Part shown: one piece after another, positions 40,649-49,709 of the stretch
How the letters are laid out: every line of letters begins with the position of its first letter
Numbering within the stretch: the first letter of the stretch is position 1
From: Polynucleobacter sp. JS-Polo-80-F4
Lineage (GTDB): Bacteria > Pseudomonadota > Gammaproteobacteria > Burkholderiales > Burkholderiaceae
Direction: 5' to 3'
NCBI RefSeq assembly: GCF_018881965.1
Contig: NZ_JACVPI010000001.1
Location: 254,018 to 318,017, forward strand
DNA: 64,000 nucleotides
Made by a program: the position numbers and the translations under genes
Notes under the pieces: generated by a model
The model's database searches: none
Told to the model about the DNA's origin: nothing
What the model saw: the letters and a program-made list of their open reading frames with translations, nothing else

Positions 40649-40972
40649 TTAATAGCTCACTCTTTGCCAGCCGCTAGGACAAGCTTGAGTCTGTGGATAG
40701 TAAAGCCCATTCTCTGGACAATAAGCAGCCGTTTGAGGTTGCGGCGGATAGGCATACTGTGGCGCGTAATAAACATGGGCAGGCCTGTAATACGCATTAG
40801 CTACAGCAACTCCAGCAACTGCGCCTACTGCAAAGGGGGCCCAGCCGCCTCGCCAACCACCACCATGACCACCGTAATAGTAGTAACCGCCTCTACCGCC
40901 ATGAGCACTGGCTGATGTAGCCAGTCCAGCAAGCATTACCCCTGTTAGCAAGCAAACCAGAATCTTCTTCAT
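40649..40972 (-). CDS. Small exported Gly/Tyr-rich protein
   Basis: 107 residues from the ATG at 40972, which has GGGAGG upstream; the frame to 40999 is rejected. A signal peptide (ILVCLLTGVMLAGLATSASA) precedes a Gly/Tyr/His-rich stretch (HGGRGGYYYYGGHGGGWRGG), a short hydrophobic segment (FAVGAVAGVAVANAYY), a Tyr/Pro-rich part and a conserved-looking end (YCPENGLYYPQTQACPSGW). Similar small proteins are widespread in Burkholderiales without known function; an envelope or surface role is likely. Confidence 0.75.
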   Translation of the reverse strand: MKKILVCLLTGVMLAGLATSASAHGGRGGYYYYGGHGGGWRGGWAPFAVGAVAGVAVANAYYRPAHVYYAPQYAYPPQPQTAAYCPENGLYYPQTQACPSGWQRVSY

Positions 40973-41065
40973 ACAGACCTCCCAGTCATAAAGGAACACT
41001 GTCCTTTCTTACATAACGGGTTAGGCTTACAGCGGGTTGACGTCATCCAATTAAATACTTTTTAG

Positions 41066-41224
41066 CTAATCCTTAGGGGTCTTTTTAGCCCTACAAGCAT
41101 CCGAACAGTATTTAATAGATTCCCAATTTTTTTCCCAGGATTTTCTCCAAGTCATTTCTTTTTTGCAGACCACGCAAATCTTGCTTGGTAGAAAACTTTT
41201 ATTTCCCTTAAATGATGTTTTCAT
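41066..41224 (-). CDS. DUF2256 small zinc-binding protein
   Basis: 52 residues: MKTSFKGNKS, KICVVCKKEMTWRKSWEKNW, ESIKYCSDACRAKK. The CxxC...CxxxC pattern and the WRKxWExxWExxxYCSxxC core match DUF2256, a tiny protein repeatedly found beside photolyase/cryptochrome genes. It begins 5 bp after the photolyase stop and is part of the same operon. It probably binds one zinc ion. No activity is established; partnership with the photolyase is inferred from context. Confidence 0.82.
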   Translation of the reverse strand: MKTSFKGNKSFLPSKICVVCKKEMTWRKSWEKNWESIKYCSDACRAKKTPKD

Positions 41225-41229
41225 TTCTT

Positions 41230-42777
41230 CTAGAGATCATCCAATTGATTCAGAATATGTTTAGCATGGAGCGTTATTTCTCGTTGATCTTCATCACTGA
41301 TTCTTTTGAGGTTGGCAGTCATTAACCTGGTTCTCGGGCTGCCCTCAAATTGCTCGCGATGCTTAATCAGAAAATTCCAATACAAAGTAGTCATAGGGCA
41401 AGCCTCATCTCCATAACGCACCTCAGGCTTATATTTACAAGAGCCGCAATAATTGCTCATCCTCTTAATATAGGCGCCACTGGCTATATAGGGCTTACTG
41501 GTAAATCGACCGCCATTCGCAAATAAAGCCATGCCTGCAGTGTTGGGCAGCTCAACCCACTCAATCGCGTCTACGTAGATTGCCAAATACCACTCACACA
41601 CTTCCTGAGGCAGAATTTCCGCTAAGAGTGCAAAGTTTCCTGTCACCATTAAGCGCTGGATGTGATGTGCATAGCCATATTGCAGTGTTTGGCCAATCGC
41701 ATCTTTCATACAGGCCATCTGAGTTTGACCAGTCCAATACCATTTGGGTAATCGATTCTGGTGTTCGTAATAATTATCCTGCGCCATCTGAGGCATATCG
41801 AGGTAATACATGCCACGCACAAACTCACGCCATCCCAAAATTTGCCGGATGAAGCCTTCAACGGTCGAAAGATCTAAAGAATACTTTTTCCAAGCAACGA
41901 TGACTGCATCGACTACCTCGCGGGGATTTAACAATTTGAGGTTCAGAGCACTAGACAAAATAGAATGCCATCCAAATGGAGTCTCGGTCCACATAGCATC
42001 TTGATATACGCCAAAGTTTCTCAAGCGATACTCAACAAAGTACTCGAGCGCTTGCACGGCTTGCTCTCTAGTCACTGGCCAATGAAATGACTCCAGTGAT
42101 CCAGGGTGATCTGGATAAGTTGTAGCTACAAATGTCAGCACCTCTTGCGTAATTGCATCGGCCTCAAATGCAGCGGGAGCGTCAATAATGCCCGGCCCTT
42201 TTTTGGGATAAGGCTTGCGATTATCTTGGTCAAAGTTCCATTGACCACCCACAGGGTTACCTTCGCCATCTACTAAGATATTGTGCCGCTTGCGCATCAA
42301 GCGGTAGAAATACTCAAGCCGAAGCTCTTTTTTATTAGCAACCCACTCAACAAACTCTTGGCGAGAGCAATAGAAATGGTCATCCTCAAGCATCTCCAGC
42401 TCAATGTTGAGCTCAGTAGCCAATGTTTCAATTGCCTGTTTTAAACGCCATTCACCTGGTTCGATACAAACTAAGCGCTTTACATTCTTCTTCAGCATGC
42501 GCTCTTTAAGAGTCTCAACAATCGATAGTGGAGAGTCTTTAATGTAAGTCAGTGGGTAGCCTAGCTTTTCAATCGCCTTTGCAAAGTGACGCATGGCCGA
42601 GAGAAATAAGGCAATTTTTGCTTTATGAGTCCAAACGTACTGCGCCTCATTGGCGGATTCAATCATGATGATTTCATCAACCTTGGGGTCAATACCTCGC
42701 AATGCTGCGCTGTTTAAATCTAGCTGATCCCCCAAAATCAGAACCAAACGTCCAGAAGACTTCAATTGCTGCTTCAT
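41230..42777 (-). CDS. Photolyase/cryptochrome, FeS-BCP (PhrB-like)
   Basis: 515-residue photolyase-related protein of the prokaryotic iron-sulfur group. The N-terminus LVLILGDQLDLNSAAL holds the antenna-domain start. The C-terminal catalytic part has GWREFVRGMYY, and TGNFALLAEI before the conserved NTAGMALFANGG segment. Four Cys expected to hold a [4Fe-4S] cluster are seen (MACMKD, NYCGSC, EACPM). Known members repair (6-4) photoproducts with FAD and a ribolumazine antenna. It overlaps the TIGR03643 gene by four bases and is followed by DUF2256. Confidence 0.93.
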   Translation of the reverse strand: MKQQLKSSGRLVLILGDQLDLNSAALRGIDPKVDEIIMIESANEAQYVWTHKAKIALFLSAMRHFAKAIEKLGYPLTYIKDSPLSIVETLKERMLKKNVKRLVCIEPGEWRLKQAIETLATELNIELEMLEDDHFYCSRQEFVEWVANKKELRLEYFYRLMRKRHNILVDGEGNPVGGQWNFDQDNRKPYPKKGPGIIDAPAAFEADAITQEVLTFVATTYPDHPGSLESFHWPVTREQAVQALEYFVEYRLRNFGVYQDAMWTETPFGWHSILSSALNLKLLNPREVVDAVIVAWKKYSLDLSTVEGFIRQILGWREFVRGMYYLDMPQMAQDNYYEHQNRLPKWYWTGQTQMACMKDAIGQTLQYGYAHHIQRLMVTGNFALLAEILPQEVCEWYLAIYVDAIEWVELPNTAGMALFANGGRFTSKPYIASGAYIKRMSNYCGSCKYKPEVRYGDEACPMTTLYWNFLIKHREQFEGSPRTRLMTANLKRISDEDQREITLHAKHILNQLDDL

Positions 42778-43043
42778 TTATTTTTATATTGGGTGGGGCA
42801 ATAAGCCCTGGTGACATCTTCGCTACGTAAGGCGCTATGCTTAGTGGCGCGGCCAGTTACCCTCTTGCGCCAAAGTTCAAAGGAACTTCGCTTAAGCTCT
42901 TTACGCATAATCGCAATCACTTGGGGCTCACCCAGGCCGAAGGTTTTCTCAATGGCATCAAATGGCGTGCGATCCTCCCAGGCCATTTCAATAAGGCGAG
43001 ATAAATCTGGTTCAGCGAGGGTTTTGGGGCTAAGTTTTGGCAC
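42774..43043 (-). CDS. TIGR03643/DUF2805 protein of the photolyase operon
   Basis: 89 residues. It matches the TIGR03643 pattern: LSRLIEMAWEDRTPFDAIEKTFGLGEPQVIAIMRKEL, then SFELWRKRVTGRATKH (segments in residues about 15-70). The helix-turn-helix-like core and basic C-terminus suggest nucleic-acid binding, but no function is proven. The gene overlaps the photolyase start by four bases (ATGA). This trio is repeatedly seen in light-exposed aquatic bacteria. Confidence 0.88.
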   Translation of the reverse strand: MPKLSPKTLAEPDLSRLIEMAWEDRTPFDAIEKTFGLGEPQVIAIMRKELKRSSFELWRKRVTGRATKHSALRSEDVTRAYCPTQYKNK

Positions 43044-43084
43044 TCTGCAAGTTTAAGACTTATTTAATAAACTAGCTTGAGCCC

Positions 43085-43435
43085 ATGATTGGAAAAATTC
43101 GCCAAAAACTGATTGAATTGGATCAGCCTGTATCCAAACCGGCTAAGGCGCTCATCTGTCCGATTTGTGATCGAGTAATACCAAACTCGCAAAAGGATGC
43201 CCACCATCTCATACCAAAATCAAAGGGTGGGAAGACGACTGAATATCTTCACCGTATTTGCCACAAGCAAATTCATGCCCTCTTTACCGAAACAGAACTG
43301 GCCCAGAAATATCATGATGCTCAACTTTTGAGAGAGCATTCGGAAATGAAGAAATTTATTCAATGGGTATCTTCAAAACCGGATGCATTTTATGAAAAGA
43401 CTCGAAAAAGCGCTCTTTTAAGATCGGGCAAATAA
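43085..43435 (+). CDS. HNH-family endonuclease domain protein
   Basis: 116 residues. A CPICDRVIP zinc pair is followed by the HNH core (AHHLIPKSKGGKTTE, then HRICHKQIHALF). The protein is little more than the HNH domain with a basic helical tail. Stand-alone HNH proteins of this kind occur throughout proteobacteria and their role is usually unknown; DNA nicking is expected from the motif. It diverges from the photolyase operon across 41 bp. Confidence 0.85.
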   Translation: MIGKIRQKLIELDQPVSKPAKALICPICDRVIPNSQKDAHHLIPKSKGGKTTEYLHRICHKQIHALFTETELAQKYHDAQLLREHSEMKKFIQWVSSKPDAFYEKTRKSALLRSGK

Positions 43436-43627
43436 AAGGTTCAAGGCCGCAATATTTCCTGGCACCGCTTCAGTGCACGAATATGGCCTCAGGCTTGAAT
43501 GCTTGCCTTAAAGGTCTCTAACTGAAGGCCTATGAAGATTTTCCAATAAAACCCCTAATTGGTGCATAGGATTTTGAGCTTGTGCAAAACACAATATCGT
43601 TCTAATTATTAAAACTTAAGATAAGTC

Positions 43628-43846
43628 ATGCGCATCAAAATTACCAAAAGCCTGGTTTTACCAGCTCAAATACTGGAGACAGAAAGCGTTCCTGAGGCCC
43701 TTTTTCCAGAGGGAGACTATCTTGCCAATCTCACACCAGATGGCAAGATTGAAGTGATTAATACTCGGAAGATAAAGGCCCTTTTTTCCTTCTCGCAATT
43801 TAGAGAAAGAGTATCGCTAGGCGAGTTTATTGTGATGGAGGCTTAG
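43628..43846 (+). CDS. Hypothetical protein, 72 residues
   Basis: Short protein with no signal or membrane segment (MRIKITKSLVLPAQIL; GDYLANLTPDGKIEVINTRK). Predicted as a small beta-rich fold. The AAGATAAG before the ATG is a modest ribosome site. No family is recognised; it lies between two convergent or unrelated genes. Confidence 0.55.
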   Translation: MRIKITKSLVLPAQILETESVPEALFPEGDYLANLTPDGKIEVINTRKIKALFSFSQFRERVSLGEFIVMEA

Positions 43847-43854
43847 GCCAGAAT

Positions 43855-44232
43855 TTAATGTGCTAAATCTAGACTCACTACTACGGCAGCCAATCCGGAA
43901 ACAGATGTGAATGCTTTTGCATTCTCACCAACCGTATCAACATCCTCCCAGTTGAACTCTAAAGAGAAATGCGCGGACTCAACGATGAGCTCATAGCTTG
44001 TCGTGGGTTTGGTGCGTTCGCCGCTTTTGGGCTCCTCGCTAACAGGCACTCTTAATGATTCAATCGCAGCAATGAGCGTGCTGACCTCGTTACCTGTTAG
44101 CTCTCGCGTACGCAGCACGTCATCCGTGCGTTTGATAGAAATTTTGGAGACCCCATCGATCGTCACTTCATATTGATTAAGGCCAAGATCCTCCCAAACA
44201 GTTAATTCCAGGGCAATCGGATATGTCTTCAT
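43855..44232 (-). CDS. Hypothetical protein, 125 residues
   Basis: Soluble, acidic protein without signal or membrane segments. Two predicted beta-hairpin-rich halves are visible (ALELTVWEDLGLNQYEVTI; TSYELIVESAHFSLEFNWED) with a helix between them (VSTLIAAIESLRVP). No family is recognised. It is convergent with the 72-residue gene and stands 140 bp from the DctA-like gene on the same strand. Confidence 0.65.
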   Translation of the reverse strand: MKTYPIALELTVWEDLGLNQYEVTIDGVSKISIKRTDDVLRTRELTGNEVSTLIAAIESLRVPVSEEPKSGERTKPTTSYELIVESAHFSLEFNWEDVDTVGENAKAFTSVSGLAAVVVSLDLAH

Positions 44233-44374
44233 TAATTCACCTCGTCGATATGGGGTTCATCAAAGTGCGTTGGGGATTCAAGCCTTACCGCTAAATGACC
44301 CCATCTCACTCAAGCACCTGAAAATCATCTTACACCCGAGCCTCACTAAAGTGTGATTCATTGAAGGGGTCTAT

Positions 44375-45604
44375 CTAACCCTCAAGCTCACCTTCCCATT
44401 TGGAGATCACAGCTGTTGCTAAGCCGTTGCCCAATACATTGGTCGCAGAACGCGCCATATCCAAGAAGTGATCTACCCCCAGAATTAACAAGACACCTGC
44501 TTCCGGCAAGTTGAATTGCGATAAGGTCGCAGCAATCACCACCAATGAAGCACGTGGGACGCCCGCAATACCCTTTGAGGTAATCATTAGTACCAGCAAC
44601 ATTAAGAGCTGTTGGCTAAGAGCCATCTCAATACCATAGACCTGCGCAATAAAGATTGCAGCAAATGTGCAATACATCATTGATCCATCTAAATTAAACG
44701 AATACCCCACAGGCAATACAAAAGAGGCAATTTTGTTTTTACAACCAAAACGCTCTACTCTTTCTAATGTCATAGGATAGGCTGCTTCAGAACTAGCAGT
44801 CGTGAAAGCAAGCAAAGCGGGTTCACGCAAGAGCTTTACTAAAGTCCAAGTACGATTTTTTAGCACCAAGGAACTAATTAGAATAATCACGATCCATAGA
44901 GTGAAAATAGCAGCATAAAAGCTGAGCATAAACTTGCCATAGGTCATCAATATGCTGACACCATTTTCGGCAATAACAGATGAAACAGCTGAGAAAACAG
45001 CTATAGGAGCAAGCTTCATCACTGCAGTGGTTATCTTGAGCATGATGTGCGAGAGCATATCCAAATTGCGAATGAACTCATCTGCCCGCGAGCCCATACC
45101 CGCTGCGCCAACACCAAAGAAAACCGCGAAGACCACAATCTGCAAGATCTCATTCTTAGCCATTGCATCAAAGATGCTGACGGGGAATATATGACGCACA
45201 AACTCAGGAAGATTCAGGCTAGCTTTATTGAGGCCAGTGCTTGCCTCGATCGCAGGTAGCGTCAATTCCACACCAATACCAGGCTTCAGAATATTGACCA
45301 TCACCAAACCAAGCAATAAAGAAACTAGTGACATGGAAATAAACCAAGAGAAAGTTTTTAGACCTACTCGCCCAATAGTCGAGGCATCTCCCATTTTTGC
45401 TATACCAACCACCAAAGTGGCAAATACCAAGGGAGCAATGATCATCTTGATCAATCGCAAAAATACATCCGTCAGTATCGAGATATAGATTACATATTGA
45501 TCAGGGAAGGCAGTTCCTGCACCATATAGATTGACAAGATAGCCGACCAATACGCCCAAGGCCATCGCCCCCAGAATGAAGTTGGTTAGCTTTTTAGAGT
45601 TCAT
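44375..45604 (-). CDS. Dicarboxylate/amino acid:cation symporter (DctA/GltP family)
   Basis: 409-residue secondary transporter. Family signatures are visible: TTASSEAAYPMTLERVERFG (hairpin HP1), LPVGYSFNLDGSMMYCTFAAIF (NMDGT-like TM7, here NLDGS), SKGIAGVPRASLVVIAATLSQF (HP2), and a DHFLDMARSATNVLGN motif in TM8. It imports C4-dicarboxylates or acidic amino acids with protons or sodium. Single gene with normal length. Confidence 0.93.
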   Translation of the reverse strand: MNSKKLTNFILGAMALGVLVGYLVNLYGAGTAFPDQYVIYISILTDVFLRLIKMIIAPLVFATLVVGIAKMGDASTIGRVGLKTFSWFISMSLVSLLLGLVMVNILKPGIGVELTLPAIEASTGLNKASLNLPEFVRHIFPVSIFDAMAKNEILQIVVFAVFFGVGAAGMGSRADEFIRNLDMLSHIMLKITTAVMKLAPIAVFSAVSSVIAENGVSILMTYGKFMLSFYAAIFTLWIVIILISSLVLKNRTWTLVKLLREPALLAFTTASSEAAYPMTLERVERFGCKNKIASFVLPVGYSFNLDGSMMYCTFAAIFIAQVYGIEMALSQQLLMLLVLMITSKGIAGVPRASLVVIAATLSQFNLPEAGVLLILGVDHFLDMARSATNVLGNGLATAVISKWEGELEG

Positions 45605-45729
45605 GGATGGCCTGTATAAATTGGGGGTATTTGGAGATTCTAACCATCTTTAGACCCCGCTAGACATCAACCCATAAGGGGTAAGCCCGGATGAGTCGAT
45701 AATGCAGAAATGACATACTCCAGAGGAAA

Positions 45730-46401
45730 ATGAATATGCTCCCTTGTATTGAATTAGAAACCGCCCCGAATCCAACAGCTGCCGTCATTTGGTTGCATGG
45801 TCTTGGGGCTGACGGCAACGACTTTGTACCTATCGTTCCTGAACTCAAACTGTCGGGATGCCCTGGAATTCGCTTTGTATTTCCGAGCGCGCCAAGCATG
45901 CCAGTAACGGTCAATGGTGGCTACGTCATGCCAGCTTGGTATGACATCATCGGCAGAAATTTGATGGATCAAGAAGATGCTGCGGGTATTCAAAAATCAG
46001 CTGCATCTATTATTGAGTTGATTGAAAAAGAAGCTAGCCGCGGTATTACCTATGACAAGATTGTCTTGGCAGGATTTTCACAGGGCTGTGCAATGGCTTT
46101 GCATATCGGGCTACGCTTTCCCCACAAGCTCGCCGGCATCATGGCTCTCTCTGGCTACCTACCATTGGCAATGACCGCCAATATTGAAAAGCATGCAGCC
46201 AACTCTAATACGCCTATCCTTATGGCGCATGGTACCTATGATCCAGTGGTGACACTTGATCGCGCCCAAGCATCGTATGCCTTGTTAGAACAAATGGGTT
46301 ATCAAGTGGATTGGAATGAATACCCTATGGAGCATTCTGTTAATCATGAAGAGCTCGTGGATATCTCACACTTTTTGCAAGAAGTATTAGCCACTAAATA
46401 A
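45730..46401 (+). CDS. Carboxylesterase/lysophospholipase (EstB/YpfH type)
   Basis: 223-residue alpha/beta hydrolase of the phospholipase/carboxylesterase group. It has the oxyanion loop IWLHGLGADGND, nucleophile in LAGFSQGCAMAL, Asp in HGTYDPVV and His in MEHSVNHEEL. GAGGAAA precedes the ATG. Cytoplasmic esterases of this type hydrolyse short acyl or lysophospholipid esters. It converges on the TauE gene with an eight-base overlap. Confidence 0.92.
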   Translation: MNMLPCIELETAPNPTAAVIWLHGLGADGNDFVPIVPELKLSGCPGIRFVFPSAPSMPVTVNGGYVMPAWYDIIGRNLMDQEDAAGIQKSAASIIELIEKEASRGITYDKIVLAGFSQGCAMALHIGLRFPHKLAGIMALSGYLPLAMTANIEKHAANSNTPILMAHGTYDPVVTLDRAQASYALLEQMGYQVDWNEYPMEHSVNHEELVDISHFLQEVLATK

Positions 46402-47179
46402 GACCATCCGAAATTAACTTAATACTGGCAATTAGCAAAAAGAATCTCACTGTACGGTAATACCATTTCATTGAGATTCTTTTGGCCAGATAAAAGCCAA
46501 AGTAGACCCCCACTGGCACACAAGGCAACAGGATGATTGAGGTTGCTAGCTGCTGGTAATTGAGTAGGTCTAAATAAGCATAAGGGCCTAGCTTCCCAAA
46601 ATTAATCATTGTGAAAAAGACTCCTAGGGTCGAGGTGTAAACCATCGGCAAAAGTTTTTCTCTGAGCATATACACCGTAATCGGAGGCCCGCCAATATGC
46701 GCAACAAAGGAAGTAAACCCAGATGTCAGACCCATCGCACGCCCAAGCCAGGGATATGACTTGGTTTCCTTTATATCCATTGTCGACATTGCAAGATTCT
46801 GGATCAAAAAGAGCAAGGTAAAAATACCAATTGAAAGCGTGAGCACCTGGGGAGTGATGGCAGTAAAGAAAATCGCTCCCAATAGAAGACCCAGTAATGC
46901 TGGTGGGGTAATGATCTTCAAAATACGCCAATTCGCATTACGAATGAAGCGGCTTAAACCCACTAAATCAATTGCAATTAACAGCGGCAATAAGATCGCT
47001 AAGGCTTCATTAATGCTGGACTGGCTTGCCATAACGGGCAAAGAGAGAACGCCAAGGCCTGCTCCAAAGCCACTCTTAGAAATGCCAACAATAATGACGC
47101 TAATCACTGCGCACACAAAAAATATCAATGAATGCGTATGAAAAGACTGGGCTAGCGAAGTAATAGCAAAATCAAACAT
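46394..47179 (-). CDS. Sulfite exporter TauE/SafE family membrane protein
   Basis: 261 residues with about seven to eight membrane helices. The family pattern is present in two halves: GISKSGFGAGLGVLSLPVMA and GLTSGFTSFVAHIGGPPITVYML. Members export sulfite, sulfoacetate or related organosulfonates, but most are uncharacterised. It starts 10 bp downstream of the NRAMP-like gene on the same strand and may be co-transcribed. Confidence 0.9.
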   Translation of the reverse strand: MFDFAITSLAQSFHTHSLIFFVCAVISVIIVGISKSGFGAGLGVLSLPVMASQSSINEALAILLPLLIAIDLVGLSRFIRNANWRILKIITPPALLGLLLGAIFFTAITPQVLTLSIGIFTLLFLIQNLAMSTMDIKETKSYPWLGRAMGLTSGFTSFVAHIGGPPITVYMLREKLLPMVYTSTLGVFFTMINFGKLGPYAYLDLLNYQQLATSIILLPCVPVGVYFGFYLAKRISMKWYYRTVRFFLLIASIKLISDGLI

Positions 47180-47188
47180 CGGATGATC

Positions 47189-48466
47189 TTACCAAGCAAT
47201 GAACAAATAGGCAGCAGCCAGCGCCATAAAGCCTGTCGCCAGCCAACCTAAAATTTTCATACTCAAAGAGGCCACATGCATACCCATCACCGATTGTTTA
47301 GAAGACAAAATCATAATCGCCACCATCAAGGGCACAGCAACAATCCCATTGATCACCGCGCTCCAGAACAAGGCTTTCATAGGGCTAATAGGTGAGTATT
47401 GAATAGCCAGAGCAACCAATACGCTAAAAGCAATGATCGCGTAGAACTTACTTGCTTGAGCAGCTGAATCCTCCAGGCTTGAGCGCCAGCCAAACACTTC
47501 AGACAAAGCATATGCGGCTGAGCCTGCAAGGACGGGAACCCCCATCAGACCAACACCCAATATCCCAAGGGCAAAAAGAAGAAAGGTAAATTCACCTGCG
47601 AGGGGTCTTAAGGCTGAGGCAGCTTGAGCGGCAGTATTAATGTCACGTATGCCAGCAGCATGCAGCGTGACTGCTGTGGCAAGAATAATGCAGTAGGCAG
47701 CTACATTTGAGTACAACATACCACTCCAAGTATCCCAATGAATTCTTCGAAGTTCAGCGTTTACCTCTTCAGGATTCTTTTGTTCAAGTAGACTTGGCTG
47801 ACTATGCAAGTTCATATCCTCTACCTCTTGAGAGGATTGCCAAAAAAATAAATAAGGACTGATAGTGGTTCCAAAGATGCCCACTACTACCGCAGCTGAA
47901 TCTGCTCCCCACGAGATTTGAGGAAAGAAAGTACTCCAAATAACATCGCCCCAAGGAATGTGAACGGTAAAGAGAACTGCACCATAGGCTAACAAAGAGA
48001 GGGATAGCCATTTCAAAAAGAACACATAGTGTCGATATGGAATAAGGATCTGCAAAACTAGTGTCAACAAGACAAAGAGGCTCGTCATGATGTGCCAATT
48101 TATTCCTGTCACTAACTGCGCAACCTCACCCATCGCAGCAATATCAGCAGCAATGTTCAGGACATTTGCAATGAATAGAAGCAATACAAGGGTTACAAGT
48201 ACCACCCGGGGAAAGGCGAGCTTCATATTGGCAGATAAGCCTCGCCCTGTTACCCGACCCATACGTGCGCACAAGATCTGAATCGTCGACATTAAAGGAT
48301 ATGCAAATGGCATAGTCCACAGCATATTTAAGCCAAACTGCGCGCCCGCTTGAGAATAGGTAACGATCCCACTGGGATCATCATCTGCAACACCCGTTAT
48401 TAACCCTGGGCCTACGCGAGACAAGGGATGCCGTTTAATACGAAGCCAAATATTAGCAAGGCTCAT
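47189..48466 (-). CDS. NRAMP-family divalent metal transporter, atypical site
   Basis: 425 residues with about eleven membrane helices of the NRAMP fold. The first-helix metal motif, DPGN in MntH, reads DDPSGI (VGPGLITGVADDDPSGIVTY). The TM6 MPH of Mn/Fe transporters is replaced by TISPYLFFW. These changes place it among the NRAMP-related proteins that differ from MntH and may move Mg or other ions. It lies upstream of the TauE gene by 10 bp. Substrate unknown. Confidence 0.88.
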   Translation of the reverse strand: MSLANIWLRIKRHPLSRVGPGLITGVADDDPSGIVTYSQAGAQFGLNMLWTMPFAYPLMSTIQILCARMGRVTGRGLSANMKLAFPRVVLVTLVLLLFIANVLNIAADIAAMGEVAQLVTGINWHIMTSLFVLLTLVLQILIPYRHYVFFLKWLSLSLLAYGAVLFTVHIPWGDVIWSTFFPQISWGADSAAVVVGIFGTTISPYLFFWQSSQEVEDMNLHSQPSLLEQKNPEEVNAELRRIHWDTWSGMLYSNVAAYCIILATAVTLHAAGIRDINTAAQAASALRPLAGEFTFLLFALGILGVGLMGVPVLAGSAAYALSEVFGWRSSLEDSAAQASKFYAIIAFSVLVALAIQYSPISPMKALFWSAVINGIVAVPLMVAIMILSSKQSVMGMHVASLSMKILGWLATGFMALAAAYLFIAW

Positions 48467-48541
48467 TTGGTTCGCAAGTATGGAGAAATCATCATTTGAG
48501 TGTAGTCTTTAATAGAGATCACAGGATCATCTATGTAAAAG

Positions 48542-48566
48542 AAAAAGGCTCACTAGGAGCCCTTTT
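48542..48566 (-). terminator. Terminator of the TRAP receptor gene
   Basis: On the minus strand AAAAGGGCTC-CTAGT-GAGCCTTTTT: a nine-base stem with one bulge followed by T residues, about 20 bp past the stop codon of the TRAP receptor. Confidence 0.7.
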
Positions 48567-48582
48567 GCTGAGAATGTTTATC

Positions 48583-49665
48583 TCACAGTTTTTTCGCAAA
48601 ACTGTATTGAGCAAATGCTTGCTCAGCTACGTTAAACCACTGTGCCTCCATATTTCTGAAAGCGCGATAGTCATCAAAAATCTTTTTGAATTGCGGATTC
48701 TTTGCGGACTCTTCGGCATAAGTCTCTTGACTTGCTTTAAAGCAGGCATCCAAGACTGAAGTATTGAACTTACGCAGTACGGCGCCATTTTGCAAAAGAC
48801 GTTGCAATGCAGGTGGATTCAGTGCATCGTACTTTGCACACATATCGGTATGTGCTTCAAAACAAGCTGCTTCCCATGCAGCCTGGTAGGAAGGTGGCAA
48901 TGAATCCCATTGCTTCTTATTGACTAAGAAAGAAAGTCCGGCAGCGCCTTCCCAAAATGCAGGGTAGTAGTAATTCTTGGCCACCTTAGCCAGGCCCAAC
49001 TTCTCATCATCGTATGGCCCAACAAATTCAGCGGCATCGATCGTGCCTTTTTCTAAGGCAGAGTAAATTTCACCGGCAGGAAGCTGTTGCGGAACAACGC
49101 CTAGTTTTGCCAGTACTTGTCCGGCAAAACCTGCGATACGGAATTTCAGACCCTTAAGGTCTTCTGGCGATTTAATTTCTTTGCGAAACCAGCCACCCAT
49201 TTGCGTACCAGTTTGACCACCTAGAAAATTAACAATGTTGTAACTGGCATAAAGTTCACGCATCAACTTCATACCATTACCGTGTAGCATCCATGCAGAT
49301 TGCTGGCGAGCCGTCATGCCAAATGGTGCGGCAGTATCAAAGATAAATGCGCTGTTTTTACCTAGGTAGTAATAACTGGCAGTATGTCCACATTCCACTG
49401 TGCCGTTTTGTACCGCATCCAATACCTGAAGCGCTGGCACCACCTCCCCAGCCGCAAACACTTTGACATTAAATTTGCCATCAGTAGCCTTACGTAAGGC
49501 ACTAGCAAATACTTCAGGAGTGCCAAATAGAGTGTCTAATGACTTAGGAAAGCTAGATACCAAACGCCAATTTAGAGTGGGCAAGCTTTGTGCAATAGAT
49601 GGTGCAGCTAAGGCTGCAGCGCCCGCCCCAATGGTGGCTTTCTTTAAAAATGAACGTCTTTGCAT
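48583..49665 (-). CDS. TRAP transporter solute receptor (DctP), Tat-exported
   Basis: 360 residues. The twin-arginine signal QRRSFLKKATIGAGAAALAAP indicates Tat export. The mature DctP fold shows WRLVSSFPKSLDTLFGTPE, FAAGEVVPALQVLDAVQNG and the AEFVGPYDDEKLGL loop. GGGAG stands six to seven bases before the ATG at 49665; the earlier in-frame ATG would abut it and is less likely. No DctQ/DctM membrane genes adjoin, so this receptor is an orphan. The ligand is unknown (the family takes organic acids). Confidence 0.92.
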   Translation of the reverse strand: MQRRSFLKKATIGAGAAALAAPSIAQSLPTLNWRLVSSFPKSLDTLFGTPEVFASALRKATDGKFNVKVFAAGEVVPALQVLDAVQNGTVECGHTASYYYLGKNSAFIFDTAAPFGMTARQQSAWMLHGNGMKLMRELYASYNIVNFLGGQTGTQMGGWFRKEIKSPEDLKGLKFRIAGFAGQVLAKLGVVPQQLPAGEIYSALEKGTIDAAEFVGPYDDEKLGLAKVAKNYYYPAFWEGAAGLSFLVNKKQWDSLPPSYQAAWEAACFEAHTDMCAKYDALNPPALQRLLQNGAVLRKFNTSVLDACFKASQETYAEESAKNPQFKKIFDDYRAFRNMEAQWFNVAEQAFAQYSFAKKL

Positions 49666-49709
49666 TACCATCTCCCTTTAAAAATCATCGGTCTATATGA
49701 ATTTTTTAT

